Below are positions 35,440 through 44,754 of a DNA stretch of 64,000 bases, piece after piece; position 1 is the first letter of the stretch; each line of letters begins with the position of its first letter. The DNA is from Pseudomonas sp. SJZ079 (GTDB taxonomy: Bacteria > Pseudomonadota > Gammaproteobacteria > Pseudomonadales > Pseudomonadaceae). Where the stretch lies: assembly GCF_007993865.1 (NCBI RefSeq), contig NZ_VIUH01000020.1:1-64000 (forward strand). Reading direction: 5' to 3'. Position numbers and translations under genes: made by a program. The notes under the pieces were generated by a model, which saw only the letters and a list, made by a program, of their open reading frames with translations, did no database searches and was not told the DNA's origin.

Positions 35440-36087
35440 TCAGGCTCGCACAAAGGGGTTTTCGCGCATTTCTTCACCCAGATTGGTATCCGCCCCATGC
35501 CCGGTGACCACCGTGGCCTCCTCATCCAGGCTGTACAAGCGTTGCTTGATCGAGCGCTCGATAGCGGCGTGATCGCCGCCCCACAAATCGGTCCGCCCGA
35601 TACCGCGGCGAAACAGGGTGTCACCGGCGATCAGCAGCTTAGCCTGGGGAAACCAGAAACTCATCGAACCAGGTGTGTGCCCTGGCGTATGCAGCGCCAC
35701 GCCGCAGCCACAGTCCAACGCCTGATCGTCGCTCAGCCACTGATCGGGAGCCGGTACCGGAGTATAGGGCACGCCAAACATGCGGCACTGCATTTCCAGG
35801 TTGTCCCAGAGGAATTGATCCTCCTTGTGCAGATGCAGTGTCGCGCCGGTCAACTCCTTCATCTGCCCGGAAGCGAGGAAGTGGTCGAGGTGAGCATGCG
35901 TATGAATGATGCTGACGACGCGCAAGCCATGCGCATCGAGGCGCGCCATGATCAGCTCGGGATTGCCACCGGGGTCGACCACTATGGCCTTCTTGGTGAG
36001 CGGATCGCCAATTATCGTGCAGTTGCACTGCAAAGGCCCGACGGGGAAGGTTTCGCGGATCAACGCAGGTGACGCAGCGGTGCTCAT
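35440..36087 (-). CDS. Metallo-beta-lactamase fold hydrolase (YcbL/glyoxalase II-like)
   Basis: A 215-residue hydrolase. The zinc motif is T63-H64-A-H66-L-D68-H69; further ligands are the H in HTPGHTPG, the D in IAGDTLF and the H in VTGHG. It is close to YcbL-type glyoxalase II enzymes, which cleave glutathione thioesters, but substrate cannot be assigned. It stands alone between an OmpA lipoprotein gene and a 302-base empty stretch. Confidence 0.88.
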   Translation of the reverse strand: MSTAASPALIRETFPVGPLQCNCTIIGDPLTKKAIVVDPGGNPELIMARLDAHGLRVVSIIHTHAHLDHFLASGQMKELTGATLHLHKEDQFLWDNLEMQCRMFGVPYTPVPAPDQWLSDDQALDCGCGVALHTPGHTPGSMSFWFPQAKLLIAGDTLFRRGIGRTDLWGGDHAAIERSIKQRLYSLDEEATVVTGHGADTNLGEEMRENPFVRA

Positions 36088-36389
36088 CGGTTACTCCTCG
36101 ATGCAGTAGTCGCCGGGTAGCTTACCCGCCCAGTTGGTGAATGCGCGATCTCCTTCAAGGAGAGCTGTATCGACGCGGGGGAATGCGACAGCAAACTAAG
36201 CCAGCAACAGCCGGAGTGTTCGTGCCTGCATGTGGTGGGCTGCTGCAAGAAGCGGTTGTACGCATCGCATTGGCCGGCACACCGCAGAGGCATAGCCCGC
36301 TCAGCGAGACTCATGACGATGCGCAAGTCCACCGGGGCGGGCCAAATACCCGAGGGCAACCGAGAACTGCCCTGCCAACCGCAGCCGAC
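36088..36389. other. 302-bp gap without a supported gene
   Basis: Short open frames exist on both strands but none has a ribosome site with gene-like composition. The only structure seen is a TCTCCTT/AAGGAGA hairpin with a one-base loop (36149-36163). Confidence 0.6.
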
Positions 36390-39134
36390 TCAACTCAGTA
36401 ACCCCAGGTCCTGAGCCCGGGCTACCGCCTGGGTGCGGCGCTCGACACCCAATTTACTGTTGATGTGCCGGGCGTGGGTTTTCACCGTATGCAGCGAGAT
36501 AAACAGGCGCTCGCTGATTTCCTGATTCGAGCAGCCCTGAGCAATCAACTGCAACACCGCCACCTCCCGCGAACTCAACGCTTCGATCAGGGCACCACCG
36601 CTCATGCTCGGCGACTCGTTCACAGGCCCAGGCAGCGCTGCCAGCAACGCCTCGCGCAACGGGCACTCGGCACGCATCAATAATTGTTCGCGGAGCCAGT
36701 CTGGCTGATGCTCGAGCAACTCCTCGAATGGCAACAAACCGCCGCCGGAGGCAGCTTGCAGGCTGCTGCTCAGTTGCTGCTGCGCCTCACGTTCGCGCCC
36801 ATTCACCCGTAGCAATAAGCTCAATTGCACCTGAGCAACCACCCCCAGCAACTGCCCGCCGGAAGCTTGCGCTCGTAGGCTGAGCGCACGCAAACGTCGC
36901 TCGGCTTCCGGCAGCTGCCCCTGGATACGTTCCAGGGCTGCGCGCTGCAGCTCGATATGCAGCGGTAACTGCGGATGAAACTCCGGCGCCGCAGCCGCCG
37001 ACTCACCGTTATAAGTCTCGGCCAGGCGGGTCAGCCAGGCTTCTGCCAGTTCGACTTGCCCCTGCATCAGCCACAGGTCGCATTTGACCAAGGTGATGAT
37101 CGCCAAATAGTAGACCGGCGGCACATCCCAGATATGCATCAGCCGCTCAGCCTCGGCAAGCTGCGCGAAGGCCTCGGCGATGTGCCCACAGCGCCCTTCC
37201 AGACTGGCCAATACCCCATAACCGATCAGCAGACTGATATCGCGACAGGCGCGCGCCTCGGCGATCCCGGCACTCAAACACACGCGGGCCTTCTCCGGCT
37301 GCAGGCGCAGCGTCAGCAAAACACCCTCATACAGGGTCAGGCGCGCACGCATCGCGTAGTGCCGTTGCGGCGGCAAGCCGCGCAGTCGATCCAAGCCCTG
37401 ACGGACCTCTTCGAGGGCGCGCAGGACTTCACCTCGAGCCTGCAGCACTCGGGCGCGATCATAATGGGCCAAAGCCTCAAACAACGGATTGCCCATCCGT
37501 TGCGCCAACTCCAATGCCTCTCGATTGAGGCTACGGGCGCGCCATAGGTCACCCTGCACGATTGCCAGGTTCGCCAGCGTCGACAAGCACATCAAGCGCT
37601 GGCCATAACGTTCCTGCGGCAGGCCGGCCAATGCTTCAGCACAGTATTGCTGCGCACGCTGACTCTCCCCCCGTCCACGGGCGATCACCCCGCTCACCGC
37701 CAACCACTGCGCCAATAAGGATTGCTGCTGGCTCGCCGAGGGAGCAGGCAAGAAGCGGCTCAGCTGAGCGGCCAACTCCTGCGCCGCATCCAACTGGCAA
37801 GCCAACGCCAACGCCCAGCTATACAACACCACCAGCCGCGGCGTGCTGGCCAGCAAACTGTCCGGCAAATCCATCTTCCAGCGCAGCAGCATGGCGACAT
37901 TCTGTTCGGCCAACAGCTGCTCCTCGGACAAGTTCTGCACCAGGTTGGCAGCCACATCCGGCTGGCCGGCCAGCAGCGCTTGCTCGATGGCCTCGTCCAG
38001 CAGGCCATGGGCGCTGAACCAACGGCACGCCCTGAGATGCGAACTGGCGGGCGGCAACGTCAGGCCCGTCGCAGGTCGGGCGCGCAGCAGATCGGAAAAC
38101 AAATGATGGTAGCGGAACCATAGCCCCTGCTCATCAAGCGGGACCAAAAACACCTGGTGCGCCTGCAGGTGAGCGAGAATGGCCGCACTATCGTGGGCCT
38201 CACGTAGGGCATCGCACAGTTCAGCACAGAAGCGCTCCTGGCAGGCGGTCTCGTAGAGGAACGCCTGCACCTCTGCCGGCTGACACTCGATCACTTCCTC
38301 CAGCAGGTAGTCGCGGATCAGGCCTTCGGCGCCATGCGGTGCATGTGCAAAGCCTTCCGCCCCGCCCGTCTCGGCGGCCGTCAGCAACCACAAACGCAAC
38401 CCCGCTACCCAGCCCTCGCTACGCTGCAGCAAACTGCTCAGTACGTCCGGGGGTAACTGCGTGCCCTGGCTCAGCAACAGCTCGCTGGTTTCCTCTGTGG
38501 TCAGCCGCAGGTCTTGTTCATGCAGTTCCAATAGCTGGCGTGACAGCCGCAGGCGTGCCAGGTGCCAGTCCGGGCGCTGGCGACTGGTCACCAGTAACAG
38601 CAGTCCGTCTGGCAAATGATTGAGAAAAAATTGTAAGCAGCGATCCAGTACCGCACCCTGAGCCAGGTGGTAATCGTCCAACACCAGCAACACCGGCTTA
38701 GCAGGGTCAAGTCGTAGTGCCAGCTCATCGAGCAGACTATCCAGCCACTCTTCGAACGCAAAAGGCTGATGTCGCTGACGCAATTTCAGCAGGCCCAAGG
38801 CTTCGGCGCCCAGCCCTGGAAAACATCGCCGCAACCCTTTCAACAAGCGCTCCAGAAAACGCCCTGGATCATTGTCGCGGCCGCTCAAACCAAGCCACAG
38901 GCTTTGCCATTCTTCAGGCAAGCTCTCGCAGAACTCGATCGCCAAAGAGCTCTTGCCAAAACCCGCGGGGGCACTCAGCAGCAGCAATCGCCCAGACAAG
39001 CCGGCTGCCAGCCGCTCGCATAAACGCGGCCGCCGTACGTAACCGCTCGGTAATGGCGGACGGAAAAAGCGCACATCGGTCAGCGGCGCGGCAGGAGCAG
39101 AAAAACCATGTAGAAGGGACAGTTCAGTCATCAC
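36390..39134 (-). CDS. MalT-like LuxR-family transcriptional regulator
   Basis: A 914-residue STAND-type regulator. The Walker A loop is SAPAGFGKSS (54-63), Walker B is VLLVLDDYH (about 148-156), helical tetratricopeptide-like repeats fill the middle, and a LuxR helix-turn-helix ends the protein (about 848-914: SSREVAVLQLIAQGCSNQEISERLF). Such proteins bind ATP and an inducer, then assemble on DNA. It is upstream of none but adjacent to the DUF1329/DUF1302 pair and is the likely activator of that cassette, as P. aeruginosa PA3921 is next to PA3922-PA3925. Inducer unknown. Confidence 0.88.
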   Translation of the reverse strand: MMTELSLLHGFSAPAAPLTDVRFFRPPLPSGYVRRPRLCERLAAGLSGRLLLLSAPAGFGKSSLAIEFCESLPEEWQSLWLGLSGRDNDPGRFLERLLKGLRRCFPGLGAEALGLLKLRQRHQPFAFEEWLDSLLDELALRLDPAKPVLLVLDDYHLAQGAVLDRCLQFFLNHLPDGLLLLVTSRQRPDWHLARLRLSRQLLELHEQDLRLTTEETSELLLSQGTQLPPDVLSSLLQRSEGWVAGLRLWLLTAAETGGAEGFAHAPHGAEGLIRDYLLEEVIECQPAEVQAFLYETACQERFCAELCDALREAHDSAAILAHLQAHQVFLVPLDEQGLWFRYHHLFSDLLRARPATGLTLPPASSHLRACRWFSAHGLLDEAIEQALLAGQPDVAANLVQNLSEEQLLAEQNVAMLLRWKMDLPDSLLASTPRLVVLYSWALALACQLDAAQELAAQLSRFLPAPSASQQQSLLAQWLAVSGVIARGRGESQRAQQYCAEALAGLPQERYGQRLMCLSTLANLAIVQGDLWRARSLNREALELAQRMGNPLFEALAHYDRARVLQARGEVLRALEEVRQGLDRLRGLPPQRHYAMRARLTLYEGVLLTLRLQPEKARVCLSAGIAEARACRDISLLIGYGVLASLEGRCGHIAEAFAQLAEAERLMHIWDVPPVYYLAIITLVKCDLWLMQGQVELAEAWLTRLAETYNGESAAAAPEFHPQLPLHIELQRAALERIQGQLPEAERRLRALSLRAQASGGQLLGVVAQVQLSLLLRVNGREREAQQQLSSSLQAASGGGLLPFEELLEHQPDWLREQLLMRAECPLREALLAALPGPVNESPSMSGGALIEALSSREVAVLQLIAQGCSNQEISERLFISLHTVKTHARHINSKLGVERRTQAVARAQDLGLLS

Positions 39135-39326
39135 CCGGTTTCTTGGAAGAGTTAGCCAGCAGGGTGTACGAATGAACCGCAGCCTAGCCCCTTAGGCTCG
39201 GCATTTGAAGCCCCGAGGCTGGGTCTTAACAATTCGTTGCACTCTCTAAGGGACAACTCACTCCCCAGCGGCGACCCCTGCAGGTCTTCGCTGACCAAGC
39301 CCGCGACTCGAATCCAGAACAAAAAA

Positions 39327-39346
39327 AGCCGGCCCTAAGGCCGGCT
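39327..39346 (-). terminator. Terminator after DUF1329 gene
   Basis: AGCCGGCC (39327-39334) pairs with GGCCGGCT (39339-39346). On the minus strand it is followed by seven T's. Confidence 0.9.
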
Positions 39347-39367
39347 CGTATGCCACCGAGTGCGAGG

Positions 39368-40735
39368 TTAGCGCACGCCAGCTTGACGCAGAGCCGCCGG
39401 AGTGTAGTCCGAGGCAGAGGCCTTGTAGGTGAAATCGTAGGCCTGTTTCTCTTCGTTCTTCATGCCCAGTGCCAGATAACGACCGGACAACAGGTCATAC
39501 AGCGTTTCCAAGGTGTACCAAGGTACTTTCTTGTCGTAGTAGTACTGAGCGTGTGCTTCAGCCACGCGCCACAGCGTACCGCGACCATCGTAGTGATCGA
39601 CCTCGGCAGCTTGCCAAGTATCTTCATCGAGGTAGAAGTCACGCTTGGCATAGATGTGGCGCTCGCCGGACTTCAGGGTTCCGGTCACGTGCCATACCCG
39701 GTGCAGCTCGTAACGGGTCAAGTCCTGGTTGATATGGCCGGCCTTGATCACCTCGTCATACTTCAGCTTCGGCGAATCCAGCTTGTAGGCGTTGTAGGGG
39801 ATGTAGATCTCCTTCTTGCCATTGAGCTTCCACTCGTAGCGGTCCGGCGAGCCGTTGTACAGGTCGAAGTTGTCCGAGGTACGCAGACCATCGGCTGCAG
39901 TACCCGGACCGTCATAGGACACCTGCGGCGCACGGCGTACACGGCGTTGACCGGCGTTGTACAGCCAGGCCAGGCGTGGTTCCTTCACCTGGTTCAGGGT
40001 CTCATGCACCAGCAGTACGTTACCGGCCAGACGCGACGGCGCGGTGACACGTTGCTTGAAGTAGAACAGCACGTTGCTTTCCTTGCCCGGCTGGTAGTCG
40101 GTCAAGTTGGCGCGGAAGGTGAACTCGTCCTGGAAGTACACCATGCTGTAGGAACCATTGGCCTGCGGAGTGGCCTGGGTCACCAGGCGCCGTACGCTGC
40201 CGCCACGGTAGCGGGTGATGTGGTTCCAGATCGCTTCCAGGCCATCCTTCGGAATTGGGAAGGGGTTGGCTTGGTCGAAGTTCTGCAGACCGTTGCCACC
40301 CTCTACCAGCTTGGTGTTGACCGCGTTGTTCTTGGTCGCCGCCAATACATCATCCGGCAGAGTGGCCGAACGATGGGTCGGGTACACCGGGATCTTGTAG
40401 CTGTCCGGATAACGCTTGAGCATCGCCTGCTGGCCGGGGGTCAGCTTGTCCTTGTACTGATCCATGTTCTGCGCGGTGATGGTGAACAGTGGCTGCTCAC
40501 TGGCGAACGGGTCCGCCAGGAAGCCTGCGCCATCGACAGCGCCTGCGTTGGTCGGCAGACCGCCGGTCCAGGCCGGGATAGAGCCGTCGGCATTACCCGC
40601 CATCTCGGCACCGACCGGCGTCAAAGTGGTTCCCAGCTTGGCAGCTTCATCTGGCGAGACTGCCGCCATGACACTGCAAGCCAGCAGCGACAGGGTCAGG
40701 GCGCCGGTTTGCAACAGACTCTTTGTTGTTTTCAT
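39368..40735 (-). CDS. DUF1329 outer-membrane lipoprotein-like protein
   Basis: A 455-residue secreted protein with a signal peptide (about 1-24) and the DUF1329 domain over the rest. The family resembles LolB/LppX-like lipid-binding folds and always travels with a DUF1302 barrel; together they are thought to move hydrophobic compounds across the outer membrane, though this is little tested. The ATG at 40741 (two residues longer) also has a GAGG site at good spacing, so the start may be either. It follows the DUF1302 gene by 31 bases. Confidence 0.85.
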   Translation of the reverse strand: MKTTKSLLQTGALTLSLLACSVMAAVSPDEAAKLGTTLTPVGAEMAGNADGSIPAWTGGLPTNAGAVDGAGFLADPFASEQPLFTITAQNMDQYKDKLTPGQQAMLKRYPDSYKIPVYPTHRSATLPDDVLAATKNNAVNTKLVEGGNGLQNFDQANPFPIPKDGLEAIWNHITRYRGGSVRRLVTQATPQANGSYSMVYFQDEFTFRANLTDYQPGKESNVLFYFKQRVTAPSRLAGNVLLVHETLNQVKEPRLAWLYNAGQRRVRRAPQVSYDGPGTAADGLRTSDNFDLYNGSPDRYEWKLNGKKEIYIPYNAYKLDSPKLKYDEVIKAGHINQDLTRYELHRVWHVTGTLKSGERHIYAKRDFYLDEDTWQAAEVDHYDGRGTLWRVAEAHAQYYYDKKVPWYTLETLYDLLSGRYLALGMKNEEKQAYDFTYKASASDYTPAALRQAGVR

Positions 40736-40766
40736 GTACATAGTCTTCCTCAAGATTCCTGGCCGC

Positions 40767-42650
40767 TTAGAAGTTCACGCCGAAGCTGAGCGCAACGAAG
40801 TCACGGTCGATTGCAGTATTGAAGTCGCCACCGAAGAAATCGGTGTAGGACAGATCCGCCGTGTAAGTGTTCTGGTACTCGGCATTCAAACCGAGGCTGA
40901 CAGCCTTGGAGCCTTCGTTAAACAGCCCATTGGGGCCGTAGCCATCCACATCATGTGACCAGGACACGCTGGGCTTCAGGTTGATACCGGCAATGACCGA
41001 CGGGTACTCCAGGATCGCCCTGGCACGGTAGCCCCAAGAGGTAGTAGTGACAAAACCATCGTTATTGGTTGGGCTGTAGGCCCCATAGATGGCGTCACGA
41101 CCGTATTGCAGGTCTGCGGTATGTTCCAGGCCACCTACGTGGGCGGCGCCGACTTCTCCGACTACGGTCAGGCGACTAGCACCCAACACCCGGTCGAAGA
41201 AATGAGTCAGGGTGGTTTGTACCTGAGTCAGCTCTTTGCGACGATAACCTTGGTTTTCGGCGCCCGGGGTAGTTTGAATTGTTGGGGCAGCTGCACCGCC
41301 AGTGAGTGGATTGAGCAGAGCAGTGTTAAGCGCGGTGCTGTTGATCTGGATAGGAGCATTCGGACGATAGCTGACTTCACCAGCCCATGAGGTACCAGTC
41401 GGTAATACGGTGGAAAAACTCAAACCGTACAGCTGGATATCTTCCGGATAACTTAGGAAGTATTCGCCGTTACCCAGAGCGACGACGGGAGCCAAGCCGG
41501 TTAACGTTGGAGCGAAAGCAGGATTGCCAGCACAAGCAGGGAAGCCTCCAAGTGCGGAACACAACGCACCTGCCGAAGTGGCAGGATTCGTCAAATTGGG
41601 TACCGAAGGCGCCAAGCCTCCGAGGGTCGCGGCGTCTGCGGTTTGGGTATTAAAGAACGGGGTACGGCTGTGGTAGTTCATAAAGTAGGCGCCGTACTCG
41701 GTATTCTCGCCGAGCCAACGCAGAGCGAGACCATATTGGCCGCTGTCGCGGGCATCGCGGTCGCCGCCGCGAGGGATGACCACGCCCTCGTCTTCAACAC
41801 CAAAACTAGCCCCGGTGGCAGCAACAATCGGCTGCAGTGCCCGAATGGCCGCGACCTGAGCCGGACTAGTAGCAATAGCAGTCAAATTCCTATCGCAGCC
41901 ATCTGCAACTACATCGGAGGTCGCGAAGAAGGTGCCGCAGTTGTCGGCAACCGTCTGGTCCCACTCAAGCTGGTAGAACGCCTCCATGGATAGGCTGTCG
42001 GTCAGGCTCTGCGATACGTAGAACATATTGACCGGGATCAGACCTTCCTTGATCTCCGCACCGGGACGGCGGAAGGCAGCGGCATCAATAGGGTTGATCG
42101 AGTTGATCGAATTCTGGATGAAGGTGCTCTCACCCCAGCTGACGACCTGCTTACCCAAGCGCACCGAGCCAGGCATGTCACCGATGGCATAGTTGTGGTA
42201 GACGAAAGCATCGAGAATTTGCGCGCCGGAAGACTGGGCCGCTTCCTTACGATTGTGGTCGTCGATGTCCTTGAACAGGCGCTCTTCGTCCTTCAGCTCG
42301 AAGTCGTACCAGTACTTACCACGCACGAACACACCGGTATCGCCGTACTTCAATTCGAGGTCATGAATACCCTTGAAAATCTTCGAGAAGGTCTCGCCTT
42401 TCTTGAAATTCAGACGGTTGTCGTCACTGGTGGAAGAAGCGGCTGTGCCGCCATTCACTCTGCCGATCAGGTCTGGATCCGCCCCGCGCACCGACCAGCT
42501 GGCCCCCACGGACAGCGCGGAGTCGAACTGACCTTCGATCTCACCGATATTGAAGGTCACGCCGAATGCCGGTGCAGCGAGAGTGGATGCGAGGCTAACG
42601 GCCAGTGGCAGTTTCGCCAGGCGCCAGAACGATTGGTTGCTTGTAGTCAT
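40767..42650 (-). CDS. DUF1302 outer-membrane barrel protein
   Basis: A 627-residue protein with a signal peptide (about 1-30) and a predicted beta-barrel ending in the outer-membrane type SFGVNF with terminal Phe. The DUF1302 start FNIGEIEGQFDSALSVGASW and the WGESTFIQNSINSINPID stretch are characteristic. A low-complexity insert near 335-380 (many Ala, Gly, Pro, two Cys) may be an exposed loop. Pairing with DUF1329, acyl-CoA ligase and thiolase suggests uptake and beta-oxidation of a lipid-like substrate. Confidence 0.85.
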   Translation of the reverse strand: MTTSNQSFWRLAKLPLAVSLASTLAAPAFGVTFNIGEIEGQFDSALSVGASWSVRGADPDLIGRVNGGTAASSTSDDNRLNFKKGETFSKIFKGIHDLELKYGDTGVFVRGKYWYDFELKDEERLFKDIDDHNRKEAAQSSGAQILDAFVYHNYAIGDMPGSVRLGKQVVSWGESTFIQNSINSINPIDAAAFRRPGAEIKEGLIPVNMFYVSQSLTDSLSMEAFYQLEWDQTVADNCGTFFATSDVVADGCDRNLTAIATSPAQVAAIRALQPIVAATGASFGVEDEGVVIPRGGDRDARDSGQYGLALRWLGENTEYGAYFMNYHSRTPFFNTQTADAATLGGLAPSVPNLTNPATSAGALCSALGGFPACAGNPAFAPTLTGLAPVVALGNGEYFLSYPEDIQLYGLSFSTVLPTGTSWAGEVSYRPNAPIQINSTALNTALLNPLTGGAAAPTIQTTPGAENQGYRRKELTQVQTTLTHFFDRVLGASRLTVVGEVGAAHVGGLEHTADLQYGRDAIYGAYSPTNNDGFVTTTSWGYRARAILEYPSVIAGINLKPSVSWSHDVDGYGPNGLFNEGSKAVSLGLNAEYQNTYTADLSYTDFFGGDFNTAIDRDFVALSFGVNF

Positions 42651-42770
42651 CGACGCTACTCCATGTGCTTTTTGTTATGAATGGTGCGGACTATAGCCAG
42701 GGAGTAGTACTGCTTGATCCCTCGAAAGTGTGATTTGCAGCCCCCAGGCACTCTGGCTCGCCGGTTTCGG

Positions 42771-42782
42771 CGGACTAGTCCG
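42771..42782. promoter_or_regulatory. Palindrome upstream of DUF1302 gene
   Basis: CGGACTAGTCCG is a perfect 12-base dyad, 121 bases before the DUF1302 start. A looser GACT-N4-AGTC dyad lies at 42841-42852. They are candidate sites for the MalT-like regulator. Confidence 0.4.
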
Positions 42783-42879
42783 ATCCATGACAAGCCAAGA
42801 ATGGCTGGAAAACAGCAATTAGCAAGCCAAACGCTTGTTTGACTGAGTAGTCACTTTTGCGAGGTGCTACGGCCGGGGC

Positions 42880-44562
42880 CTACAGCGTGGACAGAAACGC
42901 ACTGCCAGCTGCTTGCCACTGGGCGATATCCACGCGAATACGTTTCTTATCCAGCTTGCCGACACTGGTCTTGGGAATTTCAGTAACAAGGGCGATCTGC
43001 GTGGGGATTGCCCACTTATTGATGTGACCCTGTTCGACGTAGGGCTTGAGATGCTCCTTGAGTCCCTTCGCATCCAACCCTTGATTTTCGTGCAAGACCA
43101 ACAAGGCAAATGGCCGCTCACCCCACTGCGGATCCACCACGCCGACCACTGCTACCTCACGTACAGCCGGATGCCGACTGATCAAGTCCTCCAGTTCCAA
43201 TGACGAAATCCACTCGCCGCCGGTCTTGATCACGTCCTTGATGCGGTCGCGAATGTCGATAAAGCCCATACCATCGATGGTGGCCACGTCGCCGGTATGC
43301 ATCCAGCCATGCTCCCAGAGCTCTTGGCCTTTTTCCGGCTCGCGGAAGTAGCCCTGCGTCAACCAGGGCGCGCGCAAGACCAGTTCGCCCTGTGCCTCGC
43401 CATCTGCCGGCAGGATCTTGCCATCGGCACCCATGATCGCCGCCTCGACCAGCGGCACCGGTACACCGGCCTTGATGCGGTAGGTGATGCGCTCGTCCTC
43501 GCTCCCCGCAAGCAGTTCCTCGTTGAGGTAAGCGCAGGAAATCAGCGGGCAGGTTTCCGACATGCCGTAAGCCGCGGTCAGCTGAATACCACGCGCCTTG
43601 GCGGCGTCGTACAGCGTGCGATTCAGCGCACTGCCGCCGATGATCATCTTCATGCCGCCGAAATCATGACCTTGGGCACTGGGGGTGTTCATCAACATTT
43701 GCAAAATGGTCGGCACGCAGTGGGAGAAGCTGACCTTCTCCTGCTCGATCAGCTGGCACAACATCTCGGGCTCGTAACGCCCCGGATACACCTGCTTGAC
43801 CCCCAGCATGGTCGCGACATAAGGCACGCCCCAGGCGTGCACGTGGAACATGGGGGTGATCGGCATATACACGTCGTCACTGCCGAGCAAGCGGATGCTG
43901 TCCAGGCTACCCATGGTGGTGGCCATGGACAGGGTGTGCAGCACCAGTTGCCGATGGGTGAAATAGACGCCCTTGGGGTTACCCGTGGTGCCGGTGGTGT
44001 AGAAGGTGGTGGCCACCGAATTCTCATCGAAGTCGGCGAACTCATAAGACGGACCGGCGGCTGCCAGCAGTTGCTCATACTCGCCGATCAGCGCTGGCAG
44101 ATCCGCGCCCTTCTCCTCGCCATCGGTCAGCAGCAGGGTTTTCTCGACCGTGGTCAGTTGGCTGGCGATGCCGTTATACAGCGGCACGAACTCGCTGTTG
44201 ACCAGCACGAACTTATCTTCGGCATGGTTCATGGTGTAGAGGATCTGCTCTGGCGACAGGCGGATATTGATGGTGTGCAGCACCGCGCCGAGCATGGGAA
44301 TGGCGAACATGCATTCGAGGTAACGATGACTATCCCAATCCATCACCGCCACGGTGTCTCCCGCCTTGACGCCCGCGTTCGACAATACGTTGGCCAATCG
44401 CGCCACCCGCTCATTGAAGGTCGCATAGCTGTAGCGAACGCGATCGCGGTAGACGATCTCGCGGGTTTTTTCATAACGCCCACCAGACAGCAGCAGGCTC
44501 TTGATCAGCAAGGGATATGGGTGGGCATTGGTCGTTGGCGGAATGATTCGAGTTGGCAACAT
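42880..44562 (-). CDS. Fatty acyl-CoA ligase (AMP-forming)
   Basis: A 560-residue ANL-superfamily ligase. Motifs in order are TTGTTGNPKGVYFTH (AMP-binding P-loop), YGMSETCP, GWMHTGDV and the C-terminal K in PKTSVGKLDKK. It activates a medium- or long-chain carboxylic acid with CoA. The P. aeruginosa neighbour-matched gene is annotated as a medium-chain acyl-CoA ligase. An ATG at 44592 would add ten residues; the shorter form fits the family start better. Confidence 0.88.
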   Translation of the reverse strand: MLPTRIIPPTTNAHPYPLLIKSLLLSGGRYEKTREIVYRDRVRYSYATFNERVARLANVLSNAGVKAGDTVAVMDWDSHRYLECMFAIPMLGAVLHTINIRLSPEQILYTMNHAEDKFVLVNSEFVPLYNGIASQLTTVEKTLLLTDGEEKGADLPALIGEYEQLLAAAGPSYEFADFDENSVATTFYTTGTTGNPKGVYFTHRQLVLHTLSMATTMGSLDSIRLLGSDDVYMPITPMFHVHAWGVPYVATMLGVKQVYPGRYEPEMLCQLIEQEKVSFSHCVPTILQMLMNTPSAQGHDFGGMKMIIGGSALNRTLYDAAKARGIQLTAAYGMSETCPLISCAYLNEELLAGSEDERITYRIKAGVPVPLVEAAIMGADGKILPADGEAQGELVLRAPWLTQGYFREPEKGQELWEHGWMHTGDVATIDGMGFIDIRDRIKDVIKTGGEWISSLELEDLISRHPAVREVAVVGVVDPQWGERPFALLVLHENQGLDAKGLKEHLKPYVEQGHINKWAIPTQIALVTEIPKTSVGKLDKKRIRVDIAQWQAAGSAFLSTL

Positions 44563-44628
44563 TGGGCACCTGTCTGCAGTCTTGAGGTTCATTGTTAACT
44601 GGCACTCTAGAGCGCTTGCCTGACCTAA

Positions 44629-44681
44629 AAATCAGTCAAAAGAATGATTTGCGGAGTGACTCTTTGGCCGCTTAGAGTCAC
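44629..44681. promoter_or_regulatory. Two inverted repeats between ligase and thiolase genes
   Basis: AAATCA/TGATTT (44629-44634, 44645-44650) and GTGACTCT/AGAGTCAC (44656-44663, 44674-44681) are both perfect dyads with 10-base loops, lying in the divergent promoter region. Confidence 0.4.
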
Positions 44682-44754
44682 GCGATAGAATCAGGCAAGC
44701 AGCTGGTCATGACTGGCTACATGTTGAGCCATAACATTTATAGAGGTAACTGCA

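Noticed and set aside
36084..36401. Short open frames on both strands in the gap before the MalT-like gene
   Set aside because: No ribosome site, no family features and conflicting frames.
39301..39320. GACTCGAATCC resembling a tRNA T-loop
   Set aside because: No flanking acceptor, D or anticodon stems; it lies in front of a terminator.
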